NCBI GenBank assembly: GCA_017608295.1
Contig: JAFCGF010000005.1
Location: 62,001 to 126,000, forward strand
DNA length: 64,000 nt
Reading direction: 5' to 3'
From: Candidatus Woesearchaeota archaeon
Lineage (GTDB): Archaea > Nanoarchaeota > Nanoarchaeia > Woesearchaeales > JAGVZT01
In this document: in pieces, positions 41,849 through 49,938 of the stretch
How positions within the stretch are numbered: the stretch's first letter is position 1
Layout: every line of letters begins with the position of its first letter
Made by a program: the position numbers and the translations under genes
The notes under the pieces: model-generated
What the model saw: the letters and a program-made list of their open reading frames with translations, nothing else
The model's database searches: none
Told to the model about the DNA's origin: nothing

Positions 41849-43072
41849 TCAGCGTTCGTAAATAAGAGCGCCATCCGTGAAGTCGCTCACTTCATCTGCT
41901 ATTTTTCCGGGAAATACTTCTACTTTGAGTTTGTTACCTTCAAGGACCTTGAAGAGGAATACTCCCTGAATCTCGTCGGATGGCATTGGCTCAAGATCGT
42001 CCACATAGGTTCTTCCACGCCAGTAGTCCATCGATGGAGACTGGTACCAGAAATTGACAAGCTCATATTTCACGACTTCTCCGATGCTGACTGTGGCTGG
42101 GTCAGGAGCATTTCCAACTACGGCAAACTGGGCATGCTTATCGTTAAAATCACCTGTCGAGACGCGGATGATGTGCGGAAAAATGTGATCATATGTTATC
42201 GCGAGATGACCGTCCCAGTAGCGGTCCTTGATAATGCCCTTATGATATCTGGTGTTCTCCTTGAACCAGTTGCCTACCAGCTTACCCTCAACATCATAGT
42301 CAATCTTACCCCATCTTGGTTCATCTTTGCGAATCATCTTGGATTCTATCTGAGTCCTCAGTGAGTCATCAAAGTAGTTAAGGATGTCCACTGAATGCAC
42401 TTTTGGGGCAAGGTCTGCATAGTGTTTAGGATAGATGAAACCGGGAAGAGTAATATCTGAACGGTGGATGGAATAATCAAGAATCTCTCCGCTTACCGTA
42501 CCAATCACCTCCCCTTCTTCCACAGGGATGAAGACTGAAGCATGAAGGTGACCAGGAACACCGCCTTCTTTGAAGTTTGCTTCCCTGAGAATATCTTCTC
42601 TTAGAGTGTCCACGTGAACGAAGTAGGAAGACAGCGTACAGGAATGCTCTATTGCAACGTCATAATCAACATGATAGTCTTCAGTTGGAAGTTCCTCCAC
42701 CCTATCAGAGTGCCACTGCACTATGTTTCCAACAAGGACTATAACTCCATCTGCAGGGGATCTGACTTCAAACTGCTGGGTGTTTTCGGTTTCCCCATCT
42801 TCAAGAAACGCATCCTTCAGATGAAGATATCCATGGTCCACTGGAAGGACGTGAGAACCTGTAACTGCCCCCATGGGCTCTATGAATTCCAACTGGTCAA
42901 CCTCAAGGGGAAAATAGCTCATCATCGTGGGTCCATCAGGGTTGCACTCTGAAGTATGCCAATAGTTGCTTTTCATAGGCGGCCCCCGTTTCACGGCCTT
43001 GTTAATGAATGGGCCAACAAAGACAAGGAAGACAATCAGAACCACGCCTACAAGTATGAGTTTCTTTTTCAT
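41849..43072 (-). CDS. membrane-anchored M23-like protein
   Basis: 407 residues from ATG 43072 ([22 protein letters not shown], a signal anchor); a TATA box at 43095-43104 points to this start. Inside, [12 protein letters not shown] and later [39 protein letters not shown] and [21 protein letters not shown] follow the order of an M23/LytM domain, with an HLH pair, but the first zinc motif is altered. Activity is uncertain. It is divergent from HerA and lies 42 bp upstream of Mre11 on the same strand. Confidence 0.6.
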   Translation of the reverse strand: MKKKLILVGVVLIVFLVFVGPFINKAVKRGPPMKSNYWHTSECNPDGPTMMSYFPLEVDQLEFIEPMGAVTGSHVLPVDHGYLHLKDAFLEDGETENTQQFEVRSPADGVIVLVGNIVQWHSDRVEELPTEDYHVDYDVAIEHSCTLSSYFVHVDTLREDILREANFKEGGVPGHLHASVFIPVEEGEVIGTVSGEILDYSIHRSDITLPGFIYPKHYADLAPKVHSVDILNYFDDSLRTQIESKMIRKDEPRWGKIDYDVEGKLVGNWFKENTRYHKGIIKDRYWDGHLAITYDHIFPHIIRVSTGDFNDKHAQFAVVGNAPDPATVSIGEVVKYELVNFWYQSPSMDYWRGRTYVDDLEPMPSDEIQGVFLFKVLEGNKLKVEVFPGKIADEVSDFTDGALIYER

Positions 43073-43144
43073 GCTGTTACTTGGGAAACCCTCTATAAAA
43101 ATTATGCGCAAGATTCTTATACAGTACAGGTATTCAGGAAATGC
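43073..43144. promoter_or_regulatory. compact divergent promoter between the M23-like gene and herA
   Basis: TATA-like sequences lie at 43095-43104 (minus) and about 43114-43121 (CTTATAC, plus). Each is about 26 bp from its ATG (43072 and 43145), so both mRNAs appear leaderless and the 72-bp gap is almost entirely promoter. Confidence 0.55.
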
Positions 43145-44680
43145 ATGTCACAGGGGGAAACTGTAGGTCAGGTCATAGCCGGGCAGTTCGGGCAGATTAT
43201 TGTCAGGCAGAAGGGAGATTCTCTGCTTGAGCTTGGGCAACTTGTCGTCGCCGAGGTCCCTGGTGGGAAGATTCTCCTGCAGGTGTTTGACCTTCATTAT
43301 GGCAGCCAGGTGTCGCAGCAGAACCGTGAGCTTGTGGCAGGGTTGCAGCTCGAGGAATCTGCGGATTTGGAGCTGATGGACCCCCATCTCAGGAATTATA
43401 CTCTTGCTCATCTCAAGAATATTTTAGCCATTGGTGGAGATAAGGCGTCCCACAGCAAGACGCTTCCCACGTTTTTTTCTGAGGTCCGTAAGCTTCGCAC
43501 AGAAGACTTACCCTTCTTGAAGCCGGTCAAGGAGCCTCTTTATTTGGGGCAATTACGCTCAGGCAGCAGTGTTCTCGATTTGAATGTCGAGATACGGGGG
43601 CCGCAGGCGATGCGGCACCATGTGCTGATTGCAGCTACTACTGGCAGGGGTAAGTCCAATCTCGTCAAGGTGATGGCCTGGCGCCTGATGGAACACAATT
43701 ATTGCGGTCTGCTTATTTTTGACCCCCATGACGAATATTACGGCAGGAATGCAATTGGACTGAAGGACCATCCCTCCCAGAGCCTTGTGTATTATAGTCC
43801 GCGTGACCCGCCGCCTGGTGGACGCACTCTTAAGGTCAACCTTGCCTTGCTGCGGCCAAACCACTTCAATGGAGTTGTCGATTGGTCTGACCCGCAGAGG
43901 CAGGCATTGGGAGCATACTTTTCACAGTTCCACGATTCCTGGATAGAGGCCCTGCTCAGGGAAAGCCCGATTGAAGGGGTAGAGTTCCACGAGGGCACGC
44001 TTGCTGTTGTGAGGCGGCGGTTGCTTGCGCTGTTGAATCTGAAGCTCACGTCCTCAGGCATCCAATCGAGAGGGATATTTGACACAATCGCTGGCAAGAC
44101 CACAATCGCTGACATCGCGAATGAGCTTGAACAAGGGAAATGTGTTGTTGTCGACACTTCAAGCTTCTCAGGGGATGTTGAGTTATTGGTTGGCTCTATG
44201 CTCACCAGTGAGGTGTTCAGGCGCTATAAGCGCTATAAGCGCGAGGGCCAGTTAGGGCAGAAGCCAGTCGTATCTATAGTGCTTGAGGAGGCTCCGCGTG
44301 TGCTGGGGAAAGAGATTCTCGAGAGAGGCTCAAATGTGTTTTCGAGCATCGCTCGGGAGGGTCGTAAGTTCAAGATTGGGCTTACTGCGATTACACAGCT
44401 TCCGAGCTCGATTCCCAGGGACATTCTTGCTAACATGAACACGAAGATTATTCTTGGCATTGAAATGGCGCAGGAGAGAAAGGCGATCATCGAGAGCGCT
44501 GCCCAGGATTTAAGTGAAGATAACCGCACCATCGCATCACTTGATGTGGGAGAGGCTCTGATTACCAGTAATTTCACACGATTCGCCACTCCGACGCGCA
44601 TCCCTTTATTCGAGGACCTAGCCCAGGCCACACCCAAGAAACAGAAGACCATCCAGAAAGCCTATATCGGCATGAAGTGA
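43145..44680 (+). CDS. herA: HerA DNA translocase/helicase
   Basis: 511 residues from ATG 43145; an upstream extension to 42956 runs through the divergent promoter and is rejected. The N-terminal HAS-barrel ([15 protein letters not shown]...LGQLVVAE) precedes the RecA-like motor with Walker [10 protein letters not shown] (163-171), FDPHDEYYG, Walker [12 protein letters not shown] and the arginine region [22 protein letters not shown]. Hexameric HerA pumps DNA for end resection with NurA and Mre11-Rad50. It is followed by the convergent HIT gene with no gap. Confidence 0.9.
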   Translation: MSQGETVGQVIAGQFGQIIVRQKGDSLLELGQLVVAEVPGGKILLQVFDLHYGSQVSQQNRELVAGLQLEESADLELMDPHLRNYTLAHLKNILAIGGDKASHSKTLPTFFSEVRKLRTEDLPFLKPVKEPLYLGQLRSGSSVLDLNVEIRGPQAMRHHVLIAATTGRGKSNLVKVMAWRLMEHNYCGLLIFDPHDEYYGRNAIGLKDHPSQSLVYYSPRDPPPGGRTLKVNLALLRPNHFNGVVDWSDPQRQALGAYFSQFHDSWIEALLRESPIEGVEFHEGTLAVVRRRLLALLNLKLTSSGIQSRGIFDTIAGKTTIADIANELEQGKCVVVDTSSFSGDVELLVGSMLTSEVFRRYKRYKREGQLGQKPVVSIVLEEAPRVLGKEILERGSNVFSSIAREGRKFKIGLTAITQLPSSIPRDILANMNTKIILGIEMAQERKAIIESAAQDLSEDNRTIASLDVGEALITSNFTRFATPTRIPLFEDLAQATPKKQKTIQKAYIGMK

Positions 44681-45109
44681 CTAAAGCTGAGCCCGTATTT
44701 CATCTGCGAGCTTTGTGAGGAATTTCTTGGGTTCTTCCTTCCACTCTGATTTGAGTATGCCCCCCCAATGCTCATCGATGAAGGTCCTACCAGCATACTC
44801 ACGGGGCTTCTCGTATCTTGGCACAAGGTGACAATGCAGATGCGGCATAAAGTTGCCGAGCTGCATCACATTGAACCAGTCGTGATTGAACAACTTGCCG
44901 ATAGCTGATTCCGCATCCTTCACTATCTGCTGAAGCTCAAGAAGTTCTTCTTCAGTCAATTCCTTGAAGTGCGTGACGTGGCGCTTGAGAATCGCGAGAG
45001 TCCAGCCAAGAGGGTTCTGGTTCTTTTCAAGCACAAACAGCCAGTAGTCGTATTCTTTCAGGATGAGATGCTTCTCGGCAAAGCCGCAGAACAGGCAGTC
45101 TTCACTCAT
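44681..45109 (-). CDS. HIT-family nucleotide hydrolase/transferase
   Basis: 142 residues from ATG 45109 (MSEDCLFCGFAEK); 45133 is a less likely start. MPHLHCHLVPRY is the H-x-H-x-H catalytic triad. CxxC at residues 5-8 with the histidines may bind zinc, as in Hint-like proteins. GWTLAILKRHVTHFKELTEEE is the usual nucleotide-binding region. Members hydrolyse dinucleoside polyphosphates or nucleoside phosphoramidates. It overlaps the upstream gene by 8 bp. Confidence 0.88.
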   Translation of the reverse strand: MSEDCLFCGFAEKHLILKEYDYWLFVLEKNQNPLGWTLAILKRHVTHFKELTEEELLELQQIVKDAESAIGKLFNHDWFNVMQLGNFMPHLHCHLVPRYEKPREYAGRTFIDEHWGGILKSEWKEEPKKFLTKLADEIRAQL

Positions 45110-45428
45110 CTTCCGGAGTGTAGCACTTGACAAGCAGCCCTACGTGAGCAATCATATGGATGTCGCTGCTGTTATCTGCGCATCTTGGCGCAGGCTCAAT
45201 CTCGAAATCCAGAGGCTCATACAGCTTGGTTGAGAACAGATCATGGATTTCGTCCCAATCCCCGCAGACAGGTGTCCTGTAAATCCTGTTGAGCACCCTG
45301 TTACCTGCGCAGTAGTCTGTCATGTCCATGATGTCAACTGAGAGCATCGCCTCGAGCTTCTCAGCATCTGTTGTGATGTCTTCTAGAATGCGTTCTGCTG
45401 CCCCCATAGGTGTAAGTACGTCTGGCAT
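45102..45428 (-). CDS. hypothetical protein
   Basis: 108 residues, acidic, soluble and not recognised (MPDVLTPMGAAERILEDITTD...VGLLVKCYTPEDE). It contains four cysteines with no zinc-site spacing. Its stop overlaps the HIT gene start by 8 bp, so the two are translated from one mRNA; a helper or substrate link to the HIT enzyme is possible but unsupported by motif. Confidence 0.6.
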   Translation of the reverse strand: MPDVLTPMGAAERILEDITTDAEKLEAMLSVDIMDMTDYCAGNRVLNRIYRTPVCGDWDEIHDLFSTKLYEPLDFEIEPAPRCADNSSDIHMIAHVGLLVKCYTPEDE

Positions 45429-45478
45429 TGACTATCCCCTCAGCAAGTAGAATAACTGGCACATTAAAAGCGTTACGC

Positions 45479-47998
45479 TCACATAGCCTCAAAATGCTCC
45501 CTCAGGGCGCGCGTCTGCTCCTCAAGAGATGCGTCAGGCAGGAATAATAGCTCTCCTATCGCCACAGTGACTGTCCCGCGCTTCTTGGGCCAGAGCTCCT
45601 TCAAGGAGGATTTGTCCACTGAGCCTGCTGGTGCGGGAAAAATATCGTAATAATCCTCTGAAATCTTCATCGGCAAAATAGGCACGCCCATTGTTGACGC
45701 AAGATAAGCTGCGCCCTTGCGGAACTCCTGTAGCTTGAAGTCGCGCTGCATCTGCCCCTCTGGAGAGTAGATCATGAGCCAGCCCCTATCGAAGAACTCT
45801 CCTATATGCTCAAGGCTTGTCTTTGTCCCAAGGCTTTCCTGGGCGAGGGGAATCGCTGAGACAAATCGCTCCATCCATTTTCCGAAGATGATGCGCTTTT
45901 CCTCTGTGCCCCAGTAGTATGATGTCGCTGCAGCAGAGGTCTTCCTTCTCAATGAACGGGGCAGCGCTCTCAGGCAGCACACCGCATCCATCAATCCGAC
46001 GTGGTTGAAGCAGAGAAGCGCCGGGCCTTTGAGGCTATTGAGATTCTCCTTGCCCTTGATGTCCAGCTTCACATAATGGCCATGCACCGGGAAGAGGAGT
46101 AAATCCTGCAGGAGGCGCTTCTTGAGCTGGTGCTTTCCAGTGAAATAGCTGAGGTCGAGCAGTTTCGCCGATGCCTTGGTGGAGCTCTCAACCATTGTCC
46201 TCAGGTCAGCGACTGTCGTCTCCTGGGTAATGGCAAAGTCTCCCACAGATACCCCAATCTCATCTTCTATCAATGCGACAATCTCTGCCCTATTGAGCGA
46301 GTCGAGCTTGAGGTCCATCACCAGACTGGTCTTGTCTGATATGCTCTTCGCGGGGATGTCTGAGACCTGGCTAAGTATCCTGAGAAGAGTATCCTTTGGG
46401 ACAGCGTCTTCCTTGACAGCGATTGCTCCGCCCTTACCTTGGAGCTGCGTCAATACTACTCTGCGATTGATTTTCAGGGTTCTTGTTCGCGGAAAATCAT
46501 CTTCCGGCCAGAGCGAGAAGTCCACTATCTGCTGCTTATTCTCCAGGCTATTGTTCACTGCCTGCACAACCTCAAGAGGTTCTGTGCCGCTGTTCAGAAT
46601 AAAAGAAGCATGTACCATGTCGCCGTGGCCCTTGTCGATTCCTACAATACAGCATTCCTTGACAGCAGGGTGTGTCTTGACCACCTTCTCGATGTCTTCG
46701 GCATACACATTCTCACCGTTAGGCAGCACTATCTTGAAGGCATCGCGTCCCACAAAATAGACATTTCCATTCCTGTCAATCCGTCCTATGTCGCCTGTGC
46801 GGTACCAGCCGTCGACAAATACTTCAGCGGTTTTTTCTGGGTTCTGGTAATAGCCTAATGAGATTGAAGGGCTTCTGATGAGAATCTCATTATCCTCTGC
46901 GAGCTTGATTTCAATCCCTCTCGCTGCCCTTCCTATCGAGCCCAGTTTTCTCTTTGAGACTGAGGTGGGGCACGTGGCGACTGCTGTCACTTCTGTTGCC
47001 CCGTAGCCTTCTACCACTTTCATACCAAGGTGTTCCCATCTCTTAGCAGCTTCGAGGTCGAGAGTTGCGCCTCCGACCACCATGAACTCGAGATGGCCGC
47101 CGAATTGGGTGTGGAGCTGCTTGAACACTTTTCGTCTCAGAGGCATGGGAAGGCATCTACTTATGCCGAGCATTGTGTTGAACGTGGATTTCTTGCCTGC
47201 CTCCTCGACCTTGAGCTCTATTGACTTAAGCATGTTCTTGAGGACTGCCGGCACAATGACAAGATGTGTGCATTTCGAGTAGTAGAGCTCCTTGCTAATT
47301 GTAACGGAATTCACTCGTGGAAGATAATTGACCTGGCTGCCAAGAGTGAATGATGCAAGAGTATTCACAACCTGCTCAAACGCGTGGCTCAATGGAAGGA
47401 TAGAGAGTGACTGGTACCATTTCAGCTTGGGAAAGAGGCTCAGGATTGATTCTACATTTGAAAGGAAGTTTCCATGGGTGAGCATCACTCCCTTGGGAGT
47501 TCCGGTTGTGCCTGAGGTGAAGAGAATCTCGTAAAGGTCGTCTCGTGAGATTTTTATGTCTCTCCTGTGAGGCATCTCATTCAATGCAAGCTCCGGAATC
47601 TCTTCCATGCAAATCTTGGTTTTGCAGGGTATCTTCTGCGGGATGTAGCGGGACTTTAGGGCTATTTTTGGCTCTGTCTGCTTGCAGTATTTTCTTATTG
47701 TCGATTCTGTGGTCTGCATATCTATAGGGACGATGACAGCTCCCATATGGGCTGCCGCTATCATCGCGATGACGTATTCAGGCATGTTGGGGGCGCATAG
47801 CGCTATTCTGTCTCCTTTTGCTAGCCCTCTTCCATTAAGGTATGTCGCGAATCTTAATGATAGGTCAAGCACCTGCTCATACGTAAAGACTTTCCTTCGA
47901 AATCCTCTTTTGATTCTTGCTGCGGGCTTGTTTTTATGCTTCTCGCAGAAGTGGAAGTAAAACTCGCTGAGGTTGTTGAGCTGTGAGAAGTCAGCCAT
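45479..47998 (-). CDS. acyl-AMP ligase - acyl carrier protein - PlsC acyltransferase fusion
   Basis: 839 residues in three parts. Residues 1-520 are an AMP-forming acyl-CoA/ACP synthetase: TSGTTGTPKG (161-170), GYGATE (331-336), YRTGD (399-403), and RTLKINRR with the catalytic Lys about 509. Residues 530-605 are an acyl carrier domain with DLKLDSLNR, where Ser567 is the phosphopantetheine site. Residues 640-839 are a PlsC-type acyltransferase with FNHVGLMD (NHx4D, 665-671) and SPEGQ (745-749). A fatty acid would be activated, loaded on the built-in carrier and transferred to an acceptor. It overlaps the AcpS gene by 8 bp. Bacterial Aas has the acyltransferase first and no internal carrier. 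This architecture is unexpected in an ether-lipid archaeon. Confidence 0.9.
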   Translation of the reverse strand: MADFSQLNNLSEFYFHFCEKHKNKPAARIKRGFRRKVFTYEQVLDLSLRFATYLNGRGLAKGDRIALCAPNMPEYVIAMIAAAHMGAVIVPIDMQTTESTIRKYCKQTEPKIALKSRYIPQKIPCKTKICMEEIPELALNEMPHRRDIKISRDDLYEILFTSGTTGTPKGVMLTHGNFLSNVESILSLFPKLKWYQSLSILPLSHAFEQVVNTLASFTLGSQVNYLPRVNSVTISKELYYSKCTHLVIVPAVLKNMLKSIELKVEEAGKKSTFNTMLGISRCLPMPLRRKVFKQLHTQFGGHLEFMVVGGATLDLEAAKRWEHLGMKVVEGYGATEVTAVATCPTSVSKRKLGSIGRAARGIEIKLAEDNEILIRSPSISLGYYQNPEKTAEVFVDGWYRTGDIGRIDRNGNVYFVGRDAFKIVLPNGENVYAEDIEKVVKTHPAVKECCIVGIDKGHGDMVHASFILNSGTEPLEVVQAVNNSLENKQQIVDFSLWPEDDFPRTRTLKINRRVVLTQLQGKGGAIAVKEDAVPKDTLLRILSQVSDIPAKSISDKTSLVMDLKLDSLNRAEIVALIEDEIGVSVGDFAITQETTVADLRTMVESSTKASAKLLDLSYFTGKHQLKKRLLQDLLLFPVHGHYVKLDIKGKENLNSLKGPALLCFNHVGLMDAVCCLRALPRSLRRKTSAAATSYYWGTEEKRIIFGKWMERFVSAIPLAQESLGTKTSLEHIGEFFDRGWLMIYSPEGQMQRDFKLQEFRKGAAYLASTMGVPILPMKISEDYYDIFPAPAGSVDKSSLKELWPKKRGTVTVAIGELLFLPDASLEEQTRALREHFEAM

Positions 47999-48320
47999 CG
48001 TACACCACCGCCACTGCTATGGCAAACTCTTTTTCATGGGCGATGCTTATGTCAATCTTCTTTTTTGTTTTTGCAGTGAGCTGTATACGCGGTTTCCCCG
48101 TGTCATCTGTGAGGATTTCAATATCTGTCCATGCATCGAAGAATGTGTTGTCCGCCTTTTTTATCGCTTCCTTTGCCGCCCACTTGCCTGCCAGGGTTTG
48201 GACATCTGCTCCCTCGCGCTCTTTCATCGTGAAGAGGCGGTCAAGCATCTCGGGTATCGCAAGGAGCTTCTTCTCGAAGCGGGGGATGTCCACGATATCG
48301 ATTCCTGTCGAGAGCTCCAT
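47991..48320 (-). CDS. acpS: holo-[acyl-carrier-protein] synthase (AcpS-type)
   Basis: 109 residues, close to bacterial AcpS. GIDIVDIPRFE (residues 6-16) holds the metal-binding Asp, LAGKWAAKEAIKKA the second acidic residue and Lys, and ISIAHEKEFAIAVAVV the last strand. It moves 4'-phosphopantetheine from CoA to a carrier serine. The only carrier domain in the window is in the overlapping downstream gene (Ser567), its obvious target. The T-x-x-E-R-E of AcpS is here TMKEREG. Confidence 0.9.
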   Translation of the reverse strand: MELSTGIDIVDIPRFEKKLLAIPEMLDRLFTMKEREGADVQTLAGKWAAKEAIKKADNTFFDAWTDIEILTDDTGKPRIQLTAKTKKKIDISIAHEKEFAIAVAVVYDG

Positions 48321-48364
48321 CTCTTGCGTGAAGAGTTACGCATCTATATAAGGTTGGCGCAAGC

Positions 48365-48373
48365 TTTTTATAG
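48365..48373 (+). promoter_or_regulatory. TATA box upstream of tRNA-Gly and the candidate small RNA
   Basis: TTTTTATAG is centred at about 48369 and predicts a transcript start near 48395, 75 nt before tRNA-Gly. The other two tRNA genes here have leaders of only about 6 nt. Confidence 0.55.
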
Positions 48374-48394
48374 TCAGCTCAAAGTCCTGAATCC

Positions 48395-48469
48395 ACCCTG
48401 CCAGGCGTTACCCGGCTTAGTGGATGGTGTGTGCCTGAAGCTATATCACTGGGTTCGGGCAGGGTTTTT
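48395..48469 (+). ncRNA. candidate small RNA upstream of tRNA-Gly
   Basis: From the predicted transcription start, CCCTGCC (48396-48402) pairs perfectly with GGCAGGG (48458-48464), and five Ts follow (48465-48469). AGGC (48403-48406) can stack on as a 4-bp helix with GCCT (48433-48436). The 7-bp end-to-end stem is tRNA-like, but no T-loop is present. It may instead be just a tRNA leader. Confidence 0.35.
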
Positions 48470-48540
48470 GCGCCGGTGGTTCAATGGTAGAATATACCCC
48501 TGCCACGGGTATGCTCCGGGTTCGATTCCCGGCCGGCGCA
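48470..48540 (+). tRNA. tRNA-Gly (GCC)
   Basis: 71 nt. The acceptor stem is GCGCCGG/CCGGCGC with discriminator A, the anticodon stem TACCC/GGGTA around CTGCCAC (anticodon GCC), and the T arm CCGGG/CCCGG with loop TTCGATT. No intron or encoded CCA is present. A recombinase gene begins 70 bp downstream. Confidence 0.95.
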
Positions 48541-48564
48541 TCCTAGTTCTAGTTAAATGCGGTA

Positions 48565-48577
48565 ACTGTCCGACAGT
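48565..48577. promoter_or_regulatory. palindrome next to the recombinase TATA box
   Basis: ACTGTC-C-GACAGT is a perfect 6-bp inverted repeat around one base. It ends 1 bp before the TATA box TTTATAAA (48579-48586), which is about 26 bp from the recombinase ATG. It occupies the BRE position, so a bound dimer would block transcription. Confidence 0.5.
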
Positions 48578-48610
48578 GTTTATAAAGCCGGGAGGAGGCT
48601 GGAAAACCCG

Positions 48611-49933
48611 ATGGCTGAAGAAGACATCTACAAGAACAAAGCAAAGTACGAGCGGTTCCTCGCTGGTCTTGACGCCCTGGCAGTTCCCCCTAAGAAGAGG
48701 CCTGCAGGCAGGCGCAACGCAATTTATGTCGTGAAGAATCCTGAGAACCTGAAGCATTTCCTCAGGCTGCACCATGTCTTTGAGAGCAGGGATGTGAGCC
48801 ATATCAGGCGGATGCGAGTAGTGTACACTGTGCTGCTGGCATCACACGCCGCTGAGAAGGATTTTGCTGACTGCACCCGCGATGATGTGAACAAGATAGT
48901 GGCGTTCATGCACACCCGCTACAAGAGCCCGAAGAGCAAGAGAGACTTCATCCTGGACCTTCGCTATGTCTGGAAGCACCTCTTTCCTGAGAAAGACCGC
49001 GAAGGGCGTGAGGATGAGACTGTAGTGCCCTATCCTGTGAGGCATCTCTCAGCGAAGATAGATAAGTCAAAGGAACGGATGCGGAACGACCGCCTGAGCT
49101 GGGAGGAGTTCAAGCGGATTGTGGATTATTTTGCGCACGACCCCCGGATTCAGGCATACGTGATGCTTGCCATGGAGTCCCTCGGGAGGCCCCAGGAGAT
49201 TCTCACACGGAAGCTGAAGCACGTCGAGTTGCACGACCTCTACGCCAAGGTCTGGCTCACAGAGCGCGGCAAGGAGGGCCCTGGTCTGCTGCAATGCATC
49301 GACTCTTTCCCCTACCTGGTGAAATGGCTTAAGGAGCATCCCCTGAAGAGCGACCCTGAGGCGCACCTCTTCATCAACATCGGCAACACCCATTTCGGGA
49401 AAGGCCTGACTCCGTTCAACATGAACAAGCACCTGCGGAGGGCGTGCCGGGACTTGAACATCAAGAAGGGTGTGACATGCTATTCCCTCAAGCGTAATGG
49501 AGTGACGTTCAGAAGGCTTAGGGGAGATTCTGACCTGGAGATTCAGCACGCAGCACGCTGGACTTCGACAAAGCAGCTCAACACCTATGACCTCTCAAAG
49601 CAGGAAGACGCCATGCAGGTTGAGCTCATCAAGCGCGGGATTGTCAAGCCAAAGGATGGAGAGAAGCATCTGCAGCCAGCGACAAGGGAATGTATCTACT
49701 GCGGCACGCTCTCCGGCTTCACAGAACAATTCTGCAGCAACTGCAAGCGCCCGCTTGACCGCGACGCAATCAAAGGGCAAATCAAGACAGTCGAGGGCAT
49801 GGAGCAGCGCATGAAAGAGCAGGAAGAGAAGCTGCAGAAGTTCGAGCGCGTCACCAAGCTGCTGGAGCCATTAGTCAGAGAGAATCCTGAACTCTTTGAA
49901 GCCCTTGCCAAGAAGGCAAAGCCTGAAACCTAA
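48611..49933 (+). CDS. tyrosine recombinase/integrase with C-terminal zinc ribbon
   Basis: 440 residues. The N-terminal 150 residues form a SAM-like core-binding domain. In the catalytic domain, MESLGRPQEILTRK supplies Arg I and CYSLKRNGVTFRRLRG is the box II region, with K-R in place of the usual R-H. HAARWTSTKQLNTYD ends with the nucleophile Tyr, with Trp in the usual His-III place. CIYCGTLSG...FCSNCKRPL is a four-Cys zinc ribbon (about 357-376), and a coiled-coil follows. A probable leaderless promoter lies just upstream. Its place 70 bp after tRNA-Gly is typical for integrases, but no second attachment site was seen. It may be a domesticated chromosomal recombinase. Confidence 0.8.
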   Translation: MAEEDIYKNKAKYERFLAGLDALAVPPKKRPAGRRNAIYVVKNPENLKHFLRLHHVFESRDVSHIRRMRVVYTVLLASHAAEKDFADCTRDDVNKIVAFMHTRYKSPKSKRDFILDLRYVWKHLFPEKDREGREDETVVPYPVRHLSAKIDKSKERMRNDRLSWEEFKRIVDYFAHDPRIQAYVMLAMESLGRPQEILTRKLKHVELHDLYAKVWLTERGKEGPGLLQCIDSFPYLVKWLKEHPLKSDPEAHLFINIGNTHFGKGLTPFNMNKHLRRACRDLNIKKGVTCYSLKRNGVTFRRLRGDSDLEIQHAARWTSTKQLNTYDLSKQEDAMQVELIKRGIVKPKDGEKHLQPATRECIYCGTLSGFTEQFCSNCKRPLDRDAIKGQIKTVEGMEQRMKEQEEKLQKFERVTKLLEPLVRENPELFEALAKKAKPET

Positions 49934-49938
49934 ACAAT

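Noticed and set aside
42956..43144. 63-codon N-terminal extension of HerA
   Set aside because: It runs through the divergent promoter and the first codons of the M23-like gene; HAS-barrel homology and TATA spacing support ATG 43145.
48396..48464. A second tRNA or tRNA pseudogene before tRNA-Gly
   Set aside because: The 7-bp end stem fits, but no T-loop TTCxAxT, D-loop or anticodon arm can be drawn.
48517..48540. attL/attR pair from the tRNA-Gly 3' end
   Set aside because: I looked for another copy of the 3' end (GGTTCGATTCCCGGCC...) to the right and saw none, so no element boundary is claimed.
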